Assembly (NCBI GenBank): GCA_951813535.1
Contig: OX638345.1
Coordinates: forward strand, 3,092,608 to 3,156,607
Length of the DNA stretch: 64,000 nt
DNA from: an uncultured Dehalococcoidia bacterium
Lineage (GTDB): Bacteria > Chloroflexota > Dehalococcoidia > Lucifugimonadales > UBA3495
Reading direction: 5' to 3'
In this document: positions 52,727 through 61,156 of the stretch, piece after piece
How positions within the stretch are numbered: the first letter of the stretch is position 1
Layout: each line of letters starts with the position of its first letter
Notes under the pieces: generated by a model
Database searches by the model: none
What the model saw: the letters and a program-made list of their open reading frames with translations, nothing else
What the model was told of the DNA's origin: nothing
Position numbers and translations under genes: made by a program

Positions 52727-55000
52727 ATGAAGCCACCCATTAGAACATCCCTAACCATCACTAATGCTTTCCCGCTGCAGCGGGCCCTGGCGCTATTTAC
52801 CGCGCTGGCGGTAATTGCGCTGCTGCTGACGGCCTGCGGGGGAGAAGAACCGGGCCTCCCTCCGTCTGATTCTTCGTCCGCCGCAGGTTCCGTGCCGCCG
52901 GTCGCGGCCGCATCGTCAGATCCGACCGCCGCCCCCGCATCTGCTCCATCTCAGCCGTCGGCCCCCGCAACCGGTTCCGCCCCAAGCGAACCCGTCAAGG
53001 TGGTGGCCGGAAACGTTGTCCTCGCCGACCTGGTGCGCCAGGTGGGAAAGGACTTGGTGCAGGTGGATACCCTGGTCGCCGCCGGCGCTGATGCCCACAC
53101 CTGGCAGAGCACGCCAAGAGACAGCGTGCGCATCGCGGAAGCGGACCTCGTCGTCAGCAACGGCGCGGGGTTCTCCAGCCAGGTCGAGAGTCTGATCGAC
53201 AACGCGACGTCCGCAGACGCCGTCCGGGTGATCGCATCCGAAGGTTTGGAGCCCCAGGAACTCGTGGAACTACCTTTCCCCGAAGCAGACCATCACGAGG
53301 AAGAAGAACACGAACTGGAGCTGGCGGGTCGGCTGCTGATTGGCGACGGTGAGACGGGCGCCCTTTCTATCATCGACCTGGAGACCGGGGAAGTCCGTCA
53401 GGACGCGTTCGATCTCGGTTCCCGCGCCGGCCGGATCTATCCTACGAAGAGCGGACGCTTCGCCGTCGCCGTTTCCAGCGACGCCAATGCGGTGAACATC
53501 GTCGACGGCGGCATGTACCTGGAAGAGCACGGCGACCACGAGGACCTGGTGGAACGGGACGTGTCCACTCTGGGTATCGACCTGTCCGGCGACCGCCCGG
53601 TGCACCTGTACGTGGGAGGCGAGTGGGCCTCCGTGTTCTACGATGGCTCGGGGGACATCGTCCTGCTCAACGAACACGAACTGGAAGAGGAAGGCGCCTC
53701 CTACGAACCCATCGTGCTCAACGCCGGCCCCCACCACGGCGCGGCCGTGCCGCTGGCGGACGACCTGTTCGCCGTCACCATCCAACACCCCGATTTCGCG
53801 CAGAGCCCGGACGACTACCGGCGGCCCATCGGCGCTGAGATTTGGGACCTGGAAGGCAACTCACTGTACCGTGCCGAGGGCTGCCCCGATCTCCATGGCG
53901 ACGCTGGCAACGGGCACATGGCCGTTTTCGGCTGCACCGGCGGCGCGCTGATGGTAGAAGCTCACGACGGCGAGTACGAGCATGCTTTCATTTCGCCCCC
54001 GGCCGGATCACCCGACGACTTCCGTCTGACTTCCGTTTGGGGGTACAACGGTCTCGACCACTTCTTCGCCCTGGGGTCGGCGGTTGGCCTGTACGTCGTC
54101 GATCCGGAAGAAGGCGGGATGGAGCAGTTGATCGCGGCCAGCGAGGATCTGCGACCCATCCAGGTGGCGCTCAGCCACGACGGCGAGTTGCTGGTGGTGA
54201 TCATGAGCGACGGCGAGGTGCGGCTGTACGAGGCCCATGACCTGGACTTGCTGGCATCATCATCCGACGCCCTGGGCGACGAGATCGATCCCAGCTTCTG
54301 GGCCCGGCCCCATGTGGCCACCGCCCCGGGTCGCATCTTCATCACCGACTCGGCCGCCGGTGAAGTGATCGCCCTGGAATCCCACGACCTGGAGGAAGCG
54401 GGACACTGGGAAGTCGCCGGCAAACCCACCAAGATCGCCTTCGTGGGGGTATTGTCAGGCGAGGAACACGCCGAAGAGGGGCACGATCACCGCGAGGGCG
54501 ACCCACACTTCTGGCAAAATCCCCGGATGGTGGTCCATTACGTGAACCAGATCACCAACGGGTTGGTCGAGGCGGACCCGGCCAACGCCGCGGCGTACTT
54601 GGACAACGCGGCGGGTTACATCGAGGAACTGGAGGCCCTGGACGCCTACATCGTCGACGCGCTGGCTTCGGTACCCGCAGAACGCCGCGTGATGGTGACC
54701 TTCCACGACGCCTTCGGATACTTCGGCGAGCGCTATGACGTGGAGGTCCAGGCCTTCGTCGGCGCCCACGCTGAGGACGTTTCGCCTGACGATATCGCCA
54801 ACGTCCTGGAACTGGTGGAACACCGTGGCCTGCCCGCCGTGTTCGCGGAACCACAATTCTCCGGCGATGCCCTGGGGCAGGTTGCCAGGGACACCGGAAT
54901 CCAGGTCGGGATAATTCGCTCGCTGCCGGACGACGAGTATCCTGATTACATCAGCATGATGCGGTCCAACGCGGATCAGTTGGCGCAAATGTTGCGGTAA
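52727..55000 (+). CDS. Zinc-binding lipoprotein (ZnuA/AztC type) with an AztD-like propeller inserted
   Basis: A 757-residue lipoprotein (lipobox LLTAC, Cys37) with a Pro/Ala/Ser linker (about 41-88). The ZnuA/AztC-type lobe begins at about 90 (VVAGNVVLADLVRQVGKD), with zinc ligand His124 in GADAHTW. Where the His-rich loop of ZnuA should be, residues 189-195 (HHEEEEH) lead into about 370 residues (199-572) of beta-propeller closely resembling AztD: GRLLIGDGETGALSIIDLETG, PHHGAAVPL, CPDLHGD and FGCTGGALMV. A second His cluster (581-588) returns to DPHFWQNP (His594), then VTFHDAFGYF (His660) and a probable Asp735/736. It fuses a periplasmic zinc chaperone into its own receptor. No permease or ATPase gene is adjacent. 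Confidence 0.88.
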   Translation: MKPPIRTSLTITNAFPLQRALALFTALAVIALLLTACGGEEPGLPPSDSSSAAGSVPPVAAASSDPTAAPASAPSQPSAPATGSAPSEPVKVVAGNVVLADLVRQVGKDLVQVDTLVAAGADAHTWQSTPRDSVRIAEADLVVSNGAGFSSQVESLIDNATSADAVRVIASEGLEPQELVELPFPEADHHEEEEHELELAGRLLIGDGETGALSIIDLETGEVRQDAFDLGSRAGRIYPTKSGRFAVAVSSDANAVNIVDGGMYLEEHGDHEDLVERDVSTLGIDLSGDRPVHLYVGGEWASVFYDGSGDIVLLNEHELEEEGASYEPIVLNAGPHHGAAVPLADDLFAVTIQHPDFAQSPDDYRRPIGAEIWDLEGNSLYRAEGCPDLHGDAGNGHMAVFGCTGGALMVEAHDGEYEHAFISPPAGSPDDFRLTSVWGYNGLDHFFALGSAVGLYVVDPEEGGMEQLIAASEDLRPIQVALSHDGELLVVIMSDGEVRLYEAHDLDLLASSSDALGDEIDPSFWARPHVATAPGRIFITDSAAGEVIALESHDLEEAGHWEVAGKPTKIAFVGVLSGEEHAEEGHDHREGDPHFWQNPRMVVHYVNQITNGLVEADPANAAAYLDNAAGYIEELEALDAYIVDALASVPAERRVMVTFHDAFGYFGERYDVEVQAFVGAHAEDVSPDDIANVLELVEHRGLPAVFAEPQFSGDALGQVARDTGIQVGIIRSLPDDEYPDYISMMRSNADQLAQMLR

Positions 55001-55040
55001 CTCATTCTGGAGAAACGCCGCGAACTCCCCGTTTGCGATC

Positions 55041-55072
55041 AGGGGACTTTCCGAAGTCCCCTGGTTTTTGTA
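55041..55072 (+). terminator. Rho-independent terminator after the zinc-binding protein gene
   Basis: AGGGGACTT and AAGTCCCCT form a 9-bp stem with a 4-nt loop, directly followed by GGTTTTTGTATTT. It lies 41 bp past the stop. Confidence 0.85.
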
Positions 55073-55164
55073 TTTGCGCTCAATTCGCTACAATAGCTGC
55101 GTACGGTGGTATCGATAAGGGTTTATATTGTCGCGGTATATATTGTTGTGAACGGAGGCCATAA

Positions 55165-55746
55165 ATGAGTCGCAGTGTCACCGCCGGGATAGTTGTGGCA
55201 TTCATTGCCACGGCGATTGTCGCGATCCTGGTGCTCATTTTCCTGCTGACCAATCGAGCTGCGTCGACCCACGCCGACCTCACGGCTACGGCTGCCATGG
55301 TATCCCAGTCCGGCGACGCGATGGGGACGGTCACGTTCCAGCAACAGGGCGATGTCGTGGTGGTCGCCTTGGACTTGATCGGATTCCCCACTGGCGGTCA
55401 CGCGGTCGCCGTCCACGCGGTGGGTAGCTGTTCTCCCGATTTTGCCGCAGCTGGGGACCACTTCGAAGCCGAACCTTCGCGGATTGGCTTCGTCCATCCC
55501 AATTGGAAACGCAATGGGGTTCACGGAGATCACGGCGGAGACCTGCCCAACGTCTACGCCCACGCCGATGGATCCGCTCGCGCTGATTTCGCAACCGACG
55601 GGTTCACGCTGCTACTTGGCCACGACCACTCAATATTCGACGCCGACGGGTCGTCCATCGTGATCCATGAACTGCCTCAGGATTACGGAGTCGCGGAAGG
55701 GGACACCGGAGCAAGGGTGGCATGCGGCATCATAGACCGTAACTGA
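55165..55746 (+). CDS. Cu/Zn superoxide-dismutase-fold protein lacking one copper ligand
   Basis: A 193-residue membrane-anchored protein (hydrophobic segment at about 8-30). The SodC fold is clear: AGDHFEAE, HGDHGGDLPN, SSIVIHELPQDYG and TGARVACGII. By alignment with human SOD1 the ligands are His48=H84, His63=H99, His71=H120, His80=H123, Asp83=D126 and His120=H168, but position 46 is Ala82 in HAVAVH (normally H-x-H). The disulfide Cys pair (C89, C187) is retained. The zinc side is therefore intact and the copper side incomplete, so dismutase activity is doubtful; a metal-binding role fits its neighbour. GGAGG precedes the ATG. Confidence 0.82.
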   Translation: MSRSVTAGIVVAFIATAIVAILVLIFLLTNRAASTHADLTATAAMVSQSGDAMGTVTFQQQGDVVVVALDLIGFPTGGHAVAVHAVGSCSPDFAAAGDHFEAEPSRIGFVHPNWKRNGVHGDHGGDLPNVYAHADGSARADFATDGFTLLLGHDHSIFDADGSSIVIHELPQDYGVAEGDTGARVACGIIDRN

Positions 55747-55894
55747 CGCGCTCCTCCACGAGCCGCGGCCGCGCTCCGCCGTGAGCTGAGGGTCAAGACA
55801 CAGACTGGACGGTCTCCGCCCGCACCGGTAACCACCGCGACCGCTGCGCCGGCGGGCCGGGTCCGTCTCTGGCATGCGTACCTAGAGTCGGGCG

Positions 55895-56851
55895 ATGCAG
55901 CCGAACACCATAGCGCTCCTAGCACTCGCGGCCATCCTGCTTCTGACTGCCTGGAGTGGCTGCCGGTCTGGAGCCGCCTCCCCCTCCGGCAACCCGGAAT
56001 ACACCCGAACGCCGGCCCTGTCTGCTTACATTGGGAGCGTCGACGAGGTGATCGGCCCGGAGGGCCCGGTCTCCTCCGCATTTGATGACGCCGAATTCCG
56101 GCAGTTGCGCCGGCCCGATGCTATCCTGCCTGTATACGATCCGGCATTCCTCGACGCGCGCCAGTCCGATTTGCCCGGCGACGAGTTGGTCATCGGGCTC
56201 AATATCAACGGGGATGCGCGGGCCTATCCGGCCGGGCTCTTGTATCACCGCGAGATGGTGAACGATACCGTTGGAGGCGTGCCGGTGCTGGTCACCTGGT
56301 GCCCCCTCTGCTACACGGCGCTGGTGCACGACCGTCGGGTGGGCGGCAGCGCAGCCGTGTTCGGCAACCAGGGGGCGCTGTACAAGGGAGCGATGACCTG
56401 GTACGACCACGCCACGGGCAGCGTTTGGTCCCAACCTCTCGGAGAGGCTATAGCCGGCCCCCTGGCCGGAACTGACCTCGAGTTGGTGCCGTCCCAGCTA
56501 ACGACCTGGGAGCAATGGATTGCCGCCAATCCCCACAGCCGAGTGCTCGTTTCGGATATCCCGTCCACACCTTACAGCGGACGCCGACCGGGCGAGGATC
56601 ACGTGGCAGGCGTGGTGGTTAACGGCCAAGCCATGGCGTGGCCTTACCTGTCGGTGCTCGACGCCGAGACCCTGAACGCTCACATTGGAGGGATCGACCT
56701 CGCCATCGGCGTGGACACGGATACCGGAGCGATCCGCGCAGTCGCGTTGAACCGGGACAAAACGGAGCTGCCGGTGATCATCGCCTACCGGTGGGCCTGG
56801 GAAAAACTGTACCCCAACGGGCAGGTTGACAAAGGCCATCGTGTTCGGTAA
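55895..56851 (+). CDS. DUF3179 domain lipoprotein
   Basis: A 318-residue exported lipoprotein with the signal LLLTAWSGC. DUF3179 marks are RAYPAGLLYHREMVNDTVGGVPVLVTWCPLCYTALVHDR, with a conserved CPLC pair, then FGNQGALYKGAMTWYDHATGSVWSQPLGEAI and ELVPSQLTTWEQW. Members occur widely in marine and soil bacteria; their function is not known, though the Cys pair suggests a metal or thiol role. It stands alone between the SOD-like gene and the transporter genes; the promoter of the latter starts inside its 3' end. Confidence 0.9.
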   Translation: MQPNTIALLALAAILLLTAWSGCRSGAASPSGNPEYTRTPALSAYIGSVDEVIGPEGPVSSAFDDAEFRQLRRPDAILPVYDPAFLDARQSDLPGDELVIGLNINGDARAYPAGLLYHREMVNDTVGGVPVLVTWCPLCYTALVHDRRVGGSAAVFGNQGALYKGAMTWYDHATGSVWSQPLGEAIAGPLAGTDLELVPSQLTTWEQWIAANPHSRVLVSDIPSTPYSGRRPGEDHVAGVVVNGQAMAWPYLSVLDAETLNAHIGGIDLAIGVDTDTGAIRAVALNRDKTELPVIIAYRWAWEKLYPNGQVDKGHRVR

Positions 56852-56854
56852 ATT
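56826..56854 (+). promoter_or_regulatory. Promoter of the tandem-SBP transporter operon
   Basis: A perfect -35 TTGACA (56826-56831), exactly 17 bp, and -10 TAAATT (56849-56854, 4 of 6). It overlaps the end of the DUF3179 gene. A palindrome follows at 56879-56896. Confidence 0.65.
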
Positions 56855-56878
56855 GCGTCCGCTGTAACAATACTGTTT

Positions 56879-56896
56879 ATCATCATGTATGATGAT
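56879..56896. promoter_or_regulatory. 18-bp palindrome downstream of the transporter promoter
   Basis: ATCATCAT and ATGATGAT, perfect 8-bp arms with a GT spacer, about 18-36 bp after the predicted transcription start. A downstream operator is the natural reading; the regulator is unknown. Confidence 0.5.
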
Positions 56897-56942
56897 ATTG
56901 TACGGCGTAATCAATTCAAGAACGCGATGGAGGTGCACGATA

Positions 56943-58808
56943 ATGCTAACCAAACGCTCGGCACGAATCGCATTATGCGTATCATTGAGCCTGATTTTGA
57001 CGATTTCGATAGCGTGCGGCGCACCCGCTGAGCAGCAGCCGGAGACCAGCGCTCCAGCGGCCAGCCAGCAACAACAGCCCGCGGCAACCGCTGCGCCCGC
57101 GGCTCCGGCAGCCGCACCGGCCCAACCTACCGCAACCACCGCGCTGGCCCTGCCCGCGGGGATGAGCGACCGCGCGGCGGGAGGCGCCGCCCCCACCGCG
57201 GAGCCGACCGCAACTCCGGTACCCGAACCCACGGCCGGCGAGCCGGTTCAGAAAGACTTGCGAGTAGCCATCACTCCGCCCTACGCTGAGAACCTGCTGG
57301 GTTGGCGGGTCGGCGGGACCAACCAGGGAATGCTGCAACCCATGCAGGAGCAACTGTTCCAGCGTGACTACGTGACTTGGGAAGCGAAACCGATGCTGGT
57401 GACGGAATGGGAAGTCTCGGAGGATGGCGCGACGTGGCATTTCCAGCTGCGCGAGGACGTGCCGTACCATCACGGTGAGGACACTTTTGGCGTTTCCGAC
57501 TTCGTGTTCAGCCTCCAGTTGTGGTCCCACCCGGAGGGCAAGGGTGCCACCGACTGGTTCCACGAACTGCTGGGACCCGCGGGTGAGTTGCGGAGTATCG
57601 AAGTAGACGCGCTTGGCACGACCGCGGCGGTCGAACAAGTGTCGGACAGCGAGATGATCTGGCACGCCAACCGGCCGGAACTGTGGGTGCCCTTCTGGTT
57701 CTCCGACGCCTCCACGGACCCGCTCATCTACAGCCTGGACTACTGGCAGAAGGTGGGCGAGGACGAATACGCACAGAACCCGGTCGGGACCGGCCCCTAT
57801 AAGCACGTCAGCTATCAACAGGGCGCAAAGCTGGAATACGAACGGGCCTTCGAAGATCACTGGCGGGTCAACCCTGATTTTGACACGCTGACGTTCTTCT
57901 TCGCTGAGGAAGACCTGACCAGGGTAGCCATGCTGCGGGCCAAAGAAGCAGACATCGCCGAGATCCCGCGTGAACTCCAGGGTGAAGTCGTGAAGGCCGG
58001 TTTCCAGATCACACAGAGCACTCTGCCCGCCTTCATGGTCTGGGTTGGCATCGGCGGTCAGTATCTGGAAGACCGGCGCGACGGCAACGACCCGAACACC
58101 AATATTCTGGTGCGCCGAGCGATGAACCATGCCATTGACCGGAACGCCATCAACGAAGCCTTCTTCGACAACAAGATGGAACTGATGGCCAACACCGGTT
58201 GGCATCCTACCGATCCGGCCTATGATCCGGCGTGGGAGATCCCCGAATACAACCCCGACCTGGCGCGTGAGTTGCTGCAAGAAGCGGGGTATGCCGAAGG
58301 CGCTGGCCCCAGCGTCGAGTTCATGTCGGGCAAGTTGGTAGGCGTACCTGAACTTACGGAGATCGCCGTGCCCATCATCTCCTGGCTCGAGGAGGTTGGT
58401 TTCCAGGTCGACGCCCAGATCGGTGAGTTCCAGCCCATTCGCACGCGATACAAGGCCCGGGAAATGAACGGTACGTTGTGGACGCACCGGACCGGCTTTT
58501 GGCCATCGGGCCGCAACGTGCGGGTGTATTTCGTGAGCCCGAATCAGCAGGGAGCCGTGTATATGTACGAAGACCCGTATGTTGAGGAGGAATACGACCG
58601 CTGGAAACAGAGCGTTGACCCGCAGGAACGGGAACAGATCATGCGGGAGGTGGGTCAGTTCATGTATGAGAAGAACGCGACCATGCCACTCGGTTTCCTG
58701 TTCGCGGAGTTCGGCATCAACCCAGAGGTGGTCGTCGAATATTCGGTCAACAACAGCTACTTTGGCGGCATGAAGGGCCACGAATACACCAGGGTGGTCC
58801 GGAAGTAG
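56943..58808 (+). CDS. ABC transporter solute-binding lipoprotein, family 5 (copy 1)
   Basis: A 621-residue lipoprotein (lipobox SIAC near residue 25) of the peptide/nickel-binding family. An Ala/Pro/Gln/Thr-rich linker (about 30-95) precedes the SBP domain. Family marks are ENLLGWRVGGTNQGMLQPM, WEVSEDGATWHFQLREDVPYHHGEDTFGVSDFVFS, PVGTGPYKHVSY and ATMPLGFLFAEFG. The paralogue at 59214 is highly similar across most of its length. GGAGGTGC is 8 nt before the ATG. It heads an operon-like run of binding protein, binding protein, two permeases and a propeller protein. Ligand unknown; oligopeptides, sugars and nickel are all possible for this family. Confidence 0.93.
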   Translation: MLTKRSARIALCVSLSLILTISIACGAPAEQQPETSAPAASQQQQPAATAAPAAPAAAPAQPTATTALALPAGMSDRAAGGAAPTAEPTATPVPEPTAGEPVQKDLRVAITPPYAENLLGWRVGGTNQGMLQPMQEQLFQRDYVTWEAKPMLVTEWEVSEDGATWHFQLREDVPYHHGEDTFGVSDFVFSLQLWSHPEGKGATDWFHELLGPAGELRSIEVDALGTTAAVEQVSDSEMIWHANRPELWVPFWFSDASTDPLIYSLDYWQKVGEDEYAQNPVGTGPYKHVSYQQGAKLEYERAFEDHWRVNPDFDTLTFFFAEEDLTRVAMLRAKEADIAEIPRELQGEVVKAGFQITQSTLPAFMVWVGIGGQYLEDRRDGNDPNTNILVRRAMNHAIDRNAINEAFFDNKMELMANTGWHPTDPAYDPAWEIPEYNPDLARELLQEAGYAEGAGPSVEFMSGKLVGVPELTEIAVPIISWLEEVGFQVDAQIGEFQPIRTRYKAREMNGTLWTHRTGFWPSGRNVRVYFVSPNQQGAVYMYEDPYVEEEYDRWKQSVDPQEREQIMREVGQFMYEKNATMPLGFLFAEFGINPEVVVEYSVNNSYFGGMKGHEYTRVVRK

Positions 58809-58817
58809 GCGAGACCC

Positions 58818-58848
58818 GGGCGGCGTATTCAAGGTGATTGCGCCGCCC
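58818..58848 (+). terminator. Hairpin between the two solute-binding protein genes
   Basis: GGGCGGCG and CGCCGCCC form an 8-bp stem with a 15-nt loop, 9 bp past the stop of copy 1 and followed by ATTTG. It probably reduces read-through between the two binding proteins. Confidence 0.55.
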
Positions 58849-59052
58849 ATTTGACCTCTCTGCGGCCCGACCCATACCGGCCTCGCAATTGGCCTAATGA
58901 AGACTACGATTGCGTGCGCGTTTCCTGTTAAAGGTTGCCGATTGAGAGCATGAAATCGCAAATTATGCAGCCTTATTCAACGAGAACGCGTTATTTACAA
59001 GATTATAATTCCGTATATGTTACCTCTGATACACCGTGTTGTGCTCTATGCA

Positions 59053-59100
59053 TAATAATGATTATCCGATATGCCTCGAAGCGCAACATATCGGTTGACA
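59053..59100 (+). promoter_or_regulatory. Regulatory region of binding-protein copy 2: Fur-box-like site, inverted repeat and -35
   Basis: TAATAATGATTATCC (59053-59067) matches a 7-1-7 Fur-type operator (TGATAATnATTATCA) at 12 of 14 informative positions. It overlaps an inverted repeat, CCGATATG (59066-59073) with CATATCGG (59087-59094), which abuts a perfect -35 TTGACA (59095-59100). A -10 TACCTT lies 17 bp further on (3 of 6). The 405-bp gap 58809-59213 is notably AT-rich. Confidence 0.5.
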
Positions 59101-59213
59101 ATGATATGGATTTTCAGTACCTTCCGCCGTACGACTCGAACGGATTCGACCGTTTGGGCGATACAGGGCGTCGCATCAAGCCGACGAGCCAGGCGGCGCA
59201 GAGGTGGGAATCT

Positions 59214-61076
59214 ATGTCAAGAGGATTAGCTCTACGTACAGGAATCGTGGGCCTGCTGGCTCTCGCCGTAACTGCGGCAATGGCCTGTGGTGCTCCGGCT
59301 GAACAGGAGCCAGCGACCAGCGCGCCAGCCGCTGCACAGCAGCAGCTACCCGCGGCGACGCAGGCGCCGGCCGCCCAGGCGCCAGAGCAGCCAACGGCCA
59401 CCACGGCGCTCGCCCAGCCGGCCGGCATGAGCGACCGCGCGGCGGGCGGAGCAGCCCCGACCGTGGCCCCAGCCGCGACCGCGGTACCCGAAACAACCGC
59501 GGGCGAACCCGTACAGGCCGACCTTCGCGTCGCCATCACGCCGCCTTACGCCGAAAACCTTCTCGGTTGGCGCGTGGGCGGAACCAACCAGGGTATTCTG
59601 CAACCAATGCAGGAAGCCCTCTTCCAGCGGGACTACCAGACTTGGGAAGCCAAACCCATGCTGGCGGAATCGTGGTCCGTATCGCCCGACGGCAAGGAAT
59701 GGACGTTCAAGCTACGGGAGAACGTGCCCTTCCACCACGAAGGTGACACCTTCGGCGTCTCTGACTTCGTTTTCAGTTTCCAGTTGTGGTCACACGCTGA
59801 AGCCAAGACCGGCTTCGGTGACTTCTGGCACCAGATACTGGGGCCGGAAGGGGAACGGCAAACCTGGACGGCAGACGAGTTGGGAACCGCTCCTACCGTC
59901 ACGGAAGTCAGCGACAGCGAAATGGTCTGGAACATGAACCGGCCCGAGTTGTGGATACCGTTCTATGCTTCTGAGGCCACCACCGACCCGCTGATCTACA
60001 GCCTGGACTATTGGCAAACCAGCGGCGAGGAAGCCTACGCCGCGAGTCCCGTGGGCACCGGCCCCTGGCAACACGTCAGCTACGAGCAGGGCGCCAAGCT
60101 GGAATACGAGCGCGCGTTCGACGACCACTGGCGGGTCAACCCGGACTTTGAAACCCTCACCTTCTTCTTTGCCGAAGAAGACCTGACCCGCGTGGCCATG
60201 CTGCGCGCCGGAGAAGCGGATATCGCCGAGATTCCGCGCGAACTCCAGGGCGAGATCGTTAACGCCGGGTACGCCATCACGCAAAGTACACTGCCGGCGT
60301 TCATGGTGTGGATCGGCATCGGCGGTCAGTACCTGGAAGACCGGCGCGACGCCAACGACCCGAACACCAACGTGCTGGTGCGGCGGGCCATGAATCACGC
60401 CATGGACCGGGACGCCCTCAACGAAGCCTTCTTCGACAACAAAATGGAATTGATGGCCAACACTGGCTGGCACCCGACGGATCCGTCGTTCGATCCGGCG
60501 TGGGAGATCCCAGCTTACGATCCTGACCTTTCCCGCCAACTGTTGCAGGAGGCAGGCTACGCCGATGGCTCCGGCCCCAGTATCGAGTTCATGGCCGGCA
60601 AACTGGTCGGCGTTCCCGAACTGACGGAAGTCGCGGTGCCCATGATCTCCTGGCTGGAGGCAGTGGGTTTCACCGTTGACGCGCAGATTGGCGAGTTCCA
60701 GCCCATCCGCACCCGCTACAAGGCCCGCGAGATGAACAGCGTCCTTTGGACCCACCGGACCGGTTTCTGGCCGGCTGGCCGCAACATGCGGGTTTACTTC
60801 GTCAGTCCCTCCCTGGCCGGCGCGGTCTACATGTACGAAGACCCTTACACTGAAGACCTTTTCGGCAAGTGGCAGAACAGCGTGGATGAAGAAGAGCGGC
60901 TCAACCTGATGAAGGACGCCGGTCAGTACATGTACGAGCAGAACGCCACCATACCGCTGGGCTTCCTGTTCGCCGAGTTCGGCATGAACCCCAACGTCGT
61001 TGCCGAGTACTCAGTGAACAACAGTTACTTCGGCGGCATGAAGGGTCACGAGTACACCAAGGTGGTGCGTCAGTAA
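59214..61076 (+). CDS. ABC transporter solute-binding lipoprotein, family 5 (copy 2)
   Basis: A 620-residue tandem paralogue of the protein at 56943, with lipobox MAC near residue 25 and a similar Ala/Pro/Gln linker. Strings such as ITPPYAENLLGWRVGGTNQG, PVGTGPWQHVSYEQGAKLEYERAF, and NVLVRRAMNHAMDRDALNEAFFDNKMEL run almost unchanged from copy 1, so a tandem duplication is clear. The start is placed at the ATG 59214, after GAGGTGGG; a longer reading upstream would include the regulatory region. Divergence is greatest in the linker and around residues 150-200, which could alter ligand preference. Followed by a hairpin and the permease genes. Confidence 0.93.
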   Translation: MSRGLALRTGIVGLLALAVTAAMACGAPAEQEPATSAPAAAQQQLPAATQAPAAQAPEQPTATTALAQPAGMSDRAAGGAAPTVAPAATAVPETTAGEPVQADLRVAITPPYAENLLGWRVGGTNQGILQPMQEALFQRDYQTWEAKPMLAESWSVSPDGKEWTFKLRENVPFHHEGDTFGVSDFVFSFQLWSHAEAKTGFGDFWHQILGPEGERQTWTADELGTAPTVTEVSDSEMVWNMNRPELWIPFYASEATTDPLIYSLDYWQTSGEEAYAASPVGTGPWQHVSYEQGAKLEYERAFDDHWRVNPDFETLTFFFAEEDLTRVAMLRAGEADIAEIPRELQGEIVNAGYAITQSTLPAFMVWIGIGGQYLEDRRDANDPNTNVLVRRAMNHAMDRDALNEAFFDNKMELMANTGWHPTDPSFDPAWEIPAYDPDLSRQLLQEAGYADGSGPSIEFMAGKLVGVPELTEVAVPMISWLEAVGFTVDAQIGEFQPIRTRYKAREMNSVLWTHRTGFWPAGRNMRVYFVSPSLAGAVYMYEDPYTEDLFGKWQNSVDEEERLNLMKDAGQYMYEQNATIPLGFLFAEFGMNPNVVAEYSVNNSYFGGMKGHEYTKVVRQ

Positions 61077-61087
61077 ATCCGGTACAC

Positions 61088-61116
61088 GGAAGGGCGACCC
61101 TCCGGTCGCCCCTTCC
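61088..61116 (+). terminator. Hairpin between binding protein and permease
   Basis: GGAAGGGCGACC and GGTCGCCCCTTCC form a 12-bp stem with a 1-nt bulge and a 4-nt loop, 12 bp past the stop. No U tract follows, so this may act as a partial terminator or mRNA stabiliser, giving more binding protein than permease. Confidence 0.55.
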
Positions 61117-61156
61117 ATTGCCCAACATCCAACCCCTCTGACTGCGAAGGTCTCCC

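Noticed and set aside
54455-54988. A separate zinc transporter gene within the 3' part of the zinc-binding protein gene
   Set aside because: The sequence is continuous with the upstream domain and forms the second lobe of the same binding protein; no stop, start or ribosome site separates them.
56982-58961. A 650-codon minus-strand open frame opposite the first solute-binding protein gene
   Set aside because: Antisense shadow caused by codon bias; the plus strand encodes a complete binding protein with lipobox and ribosome site.
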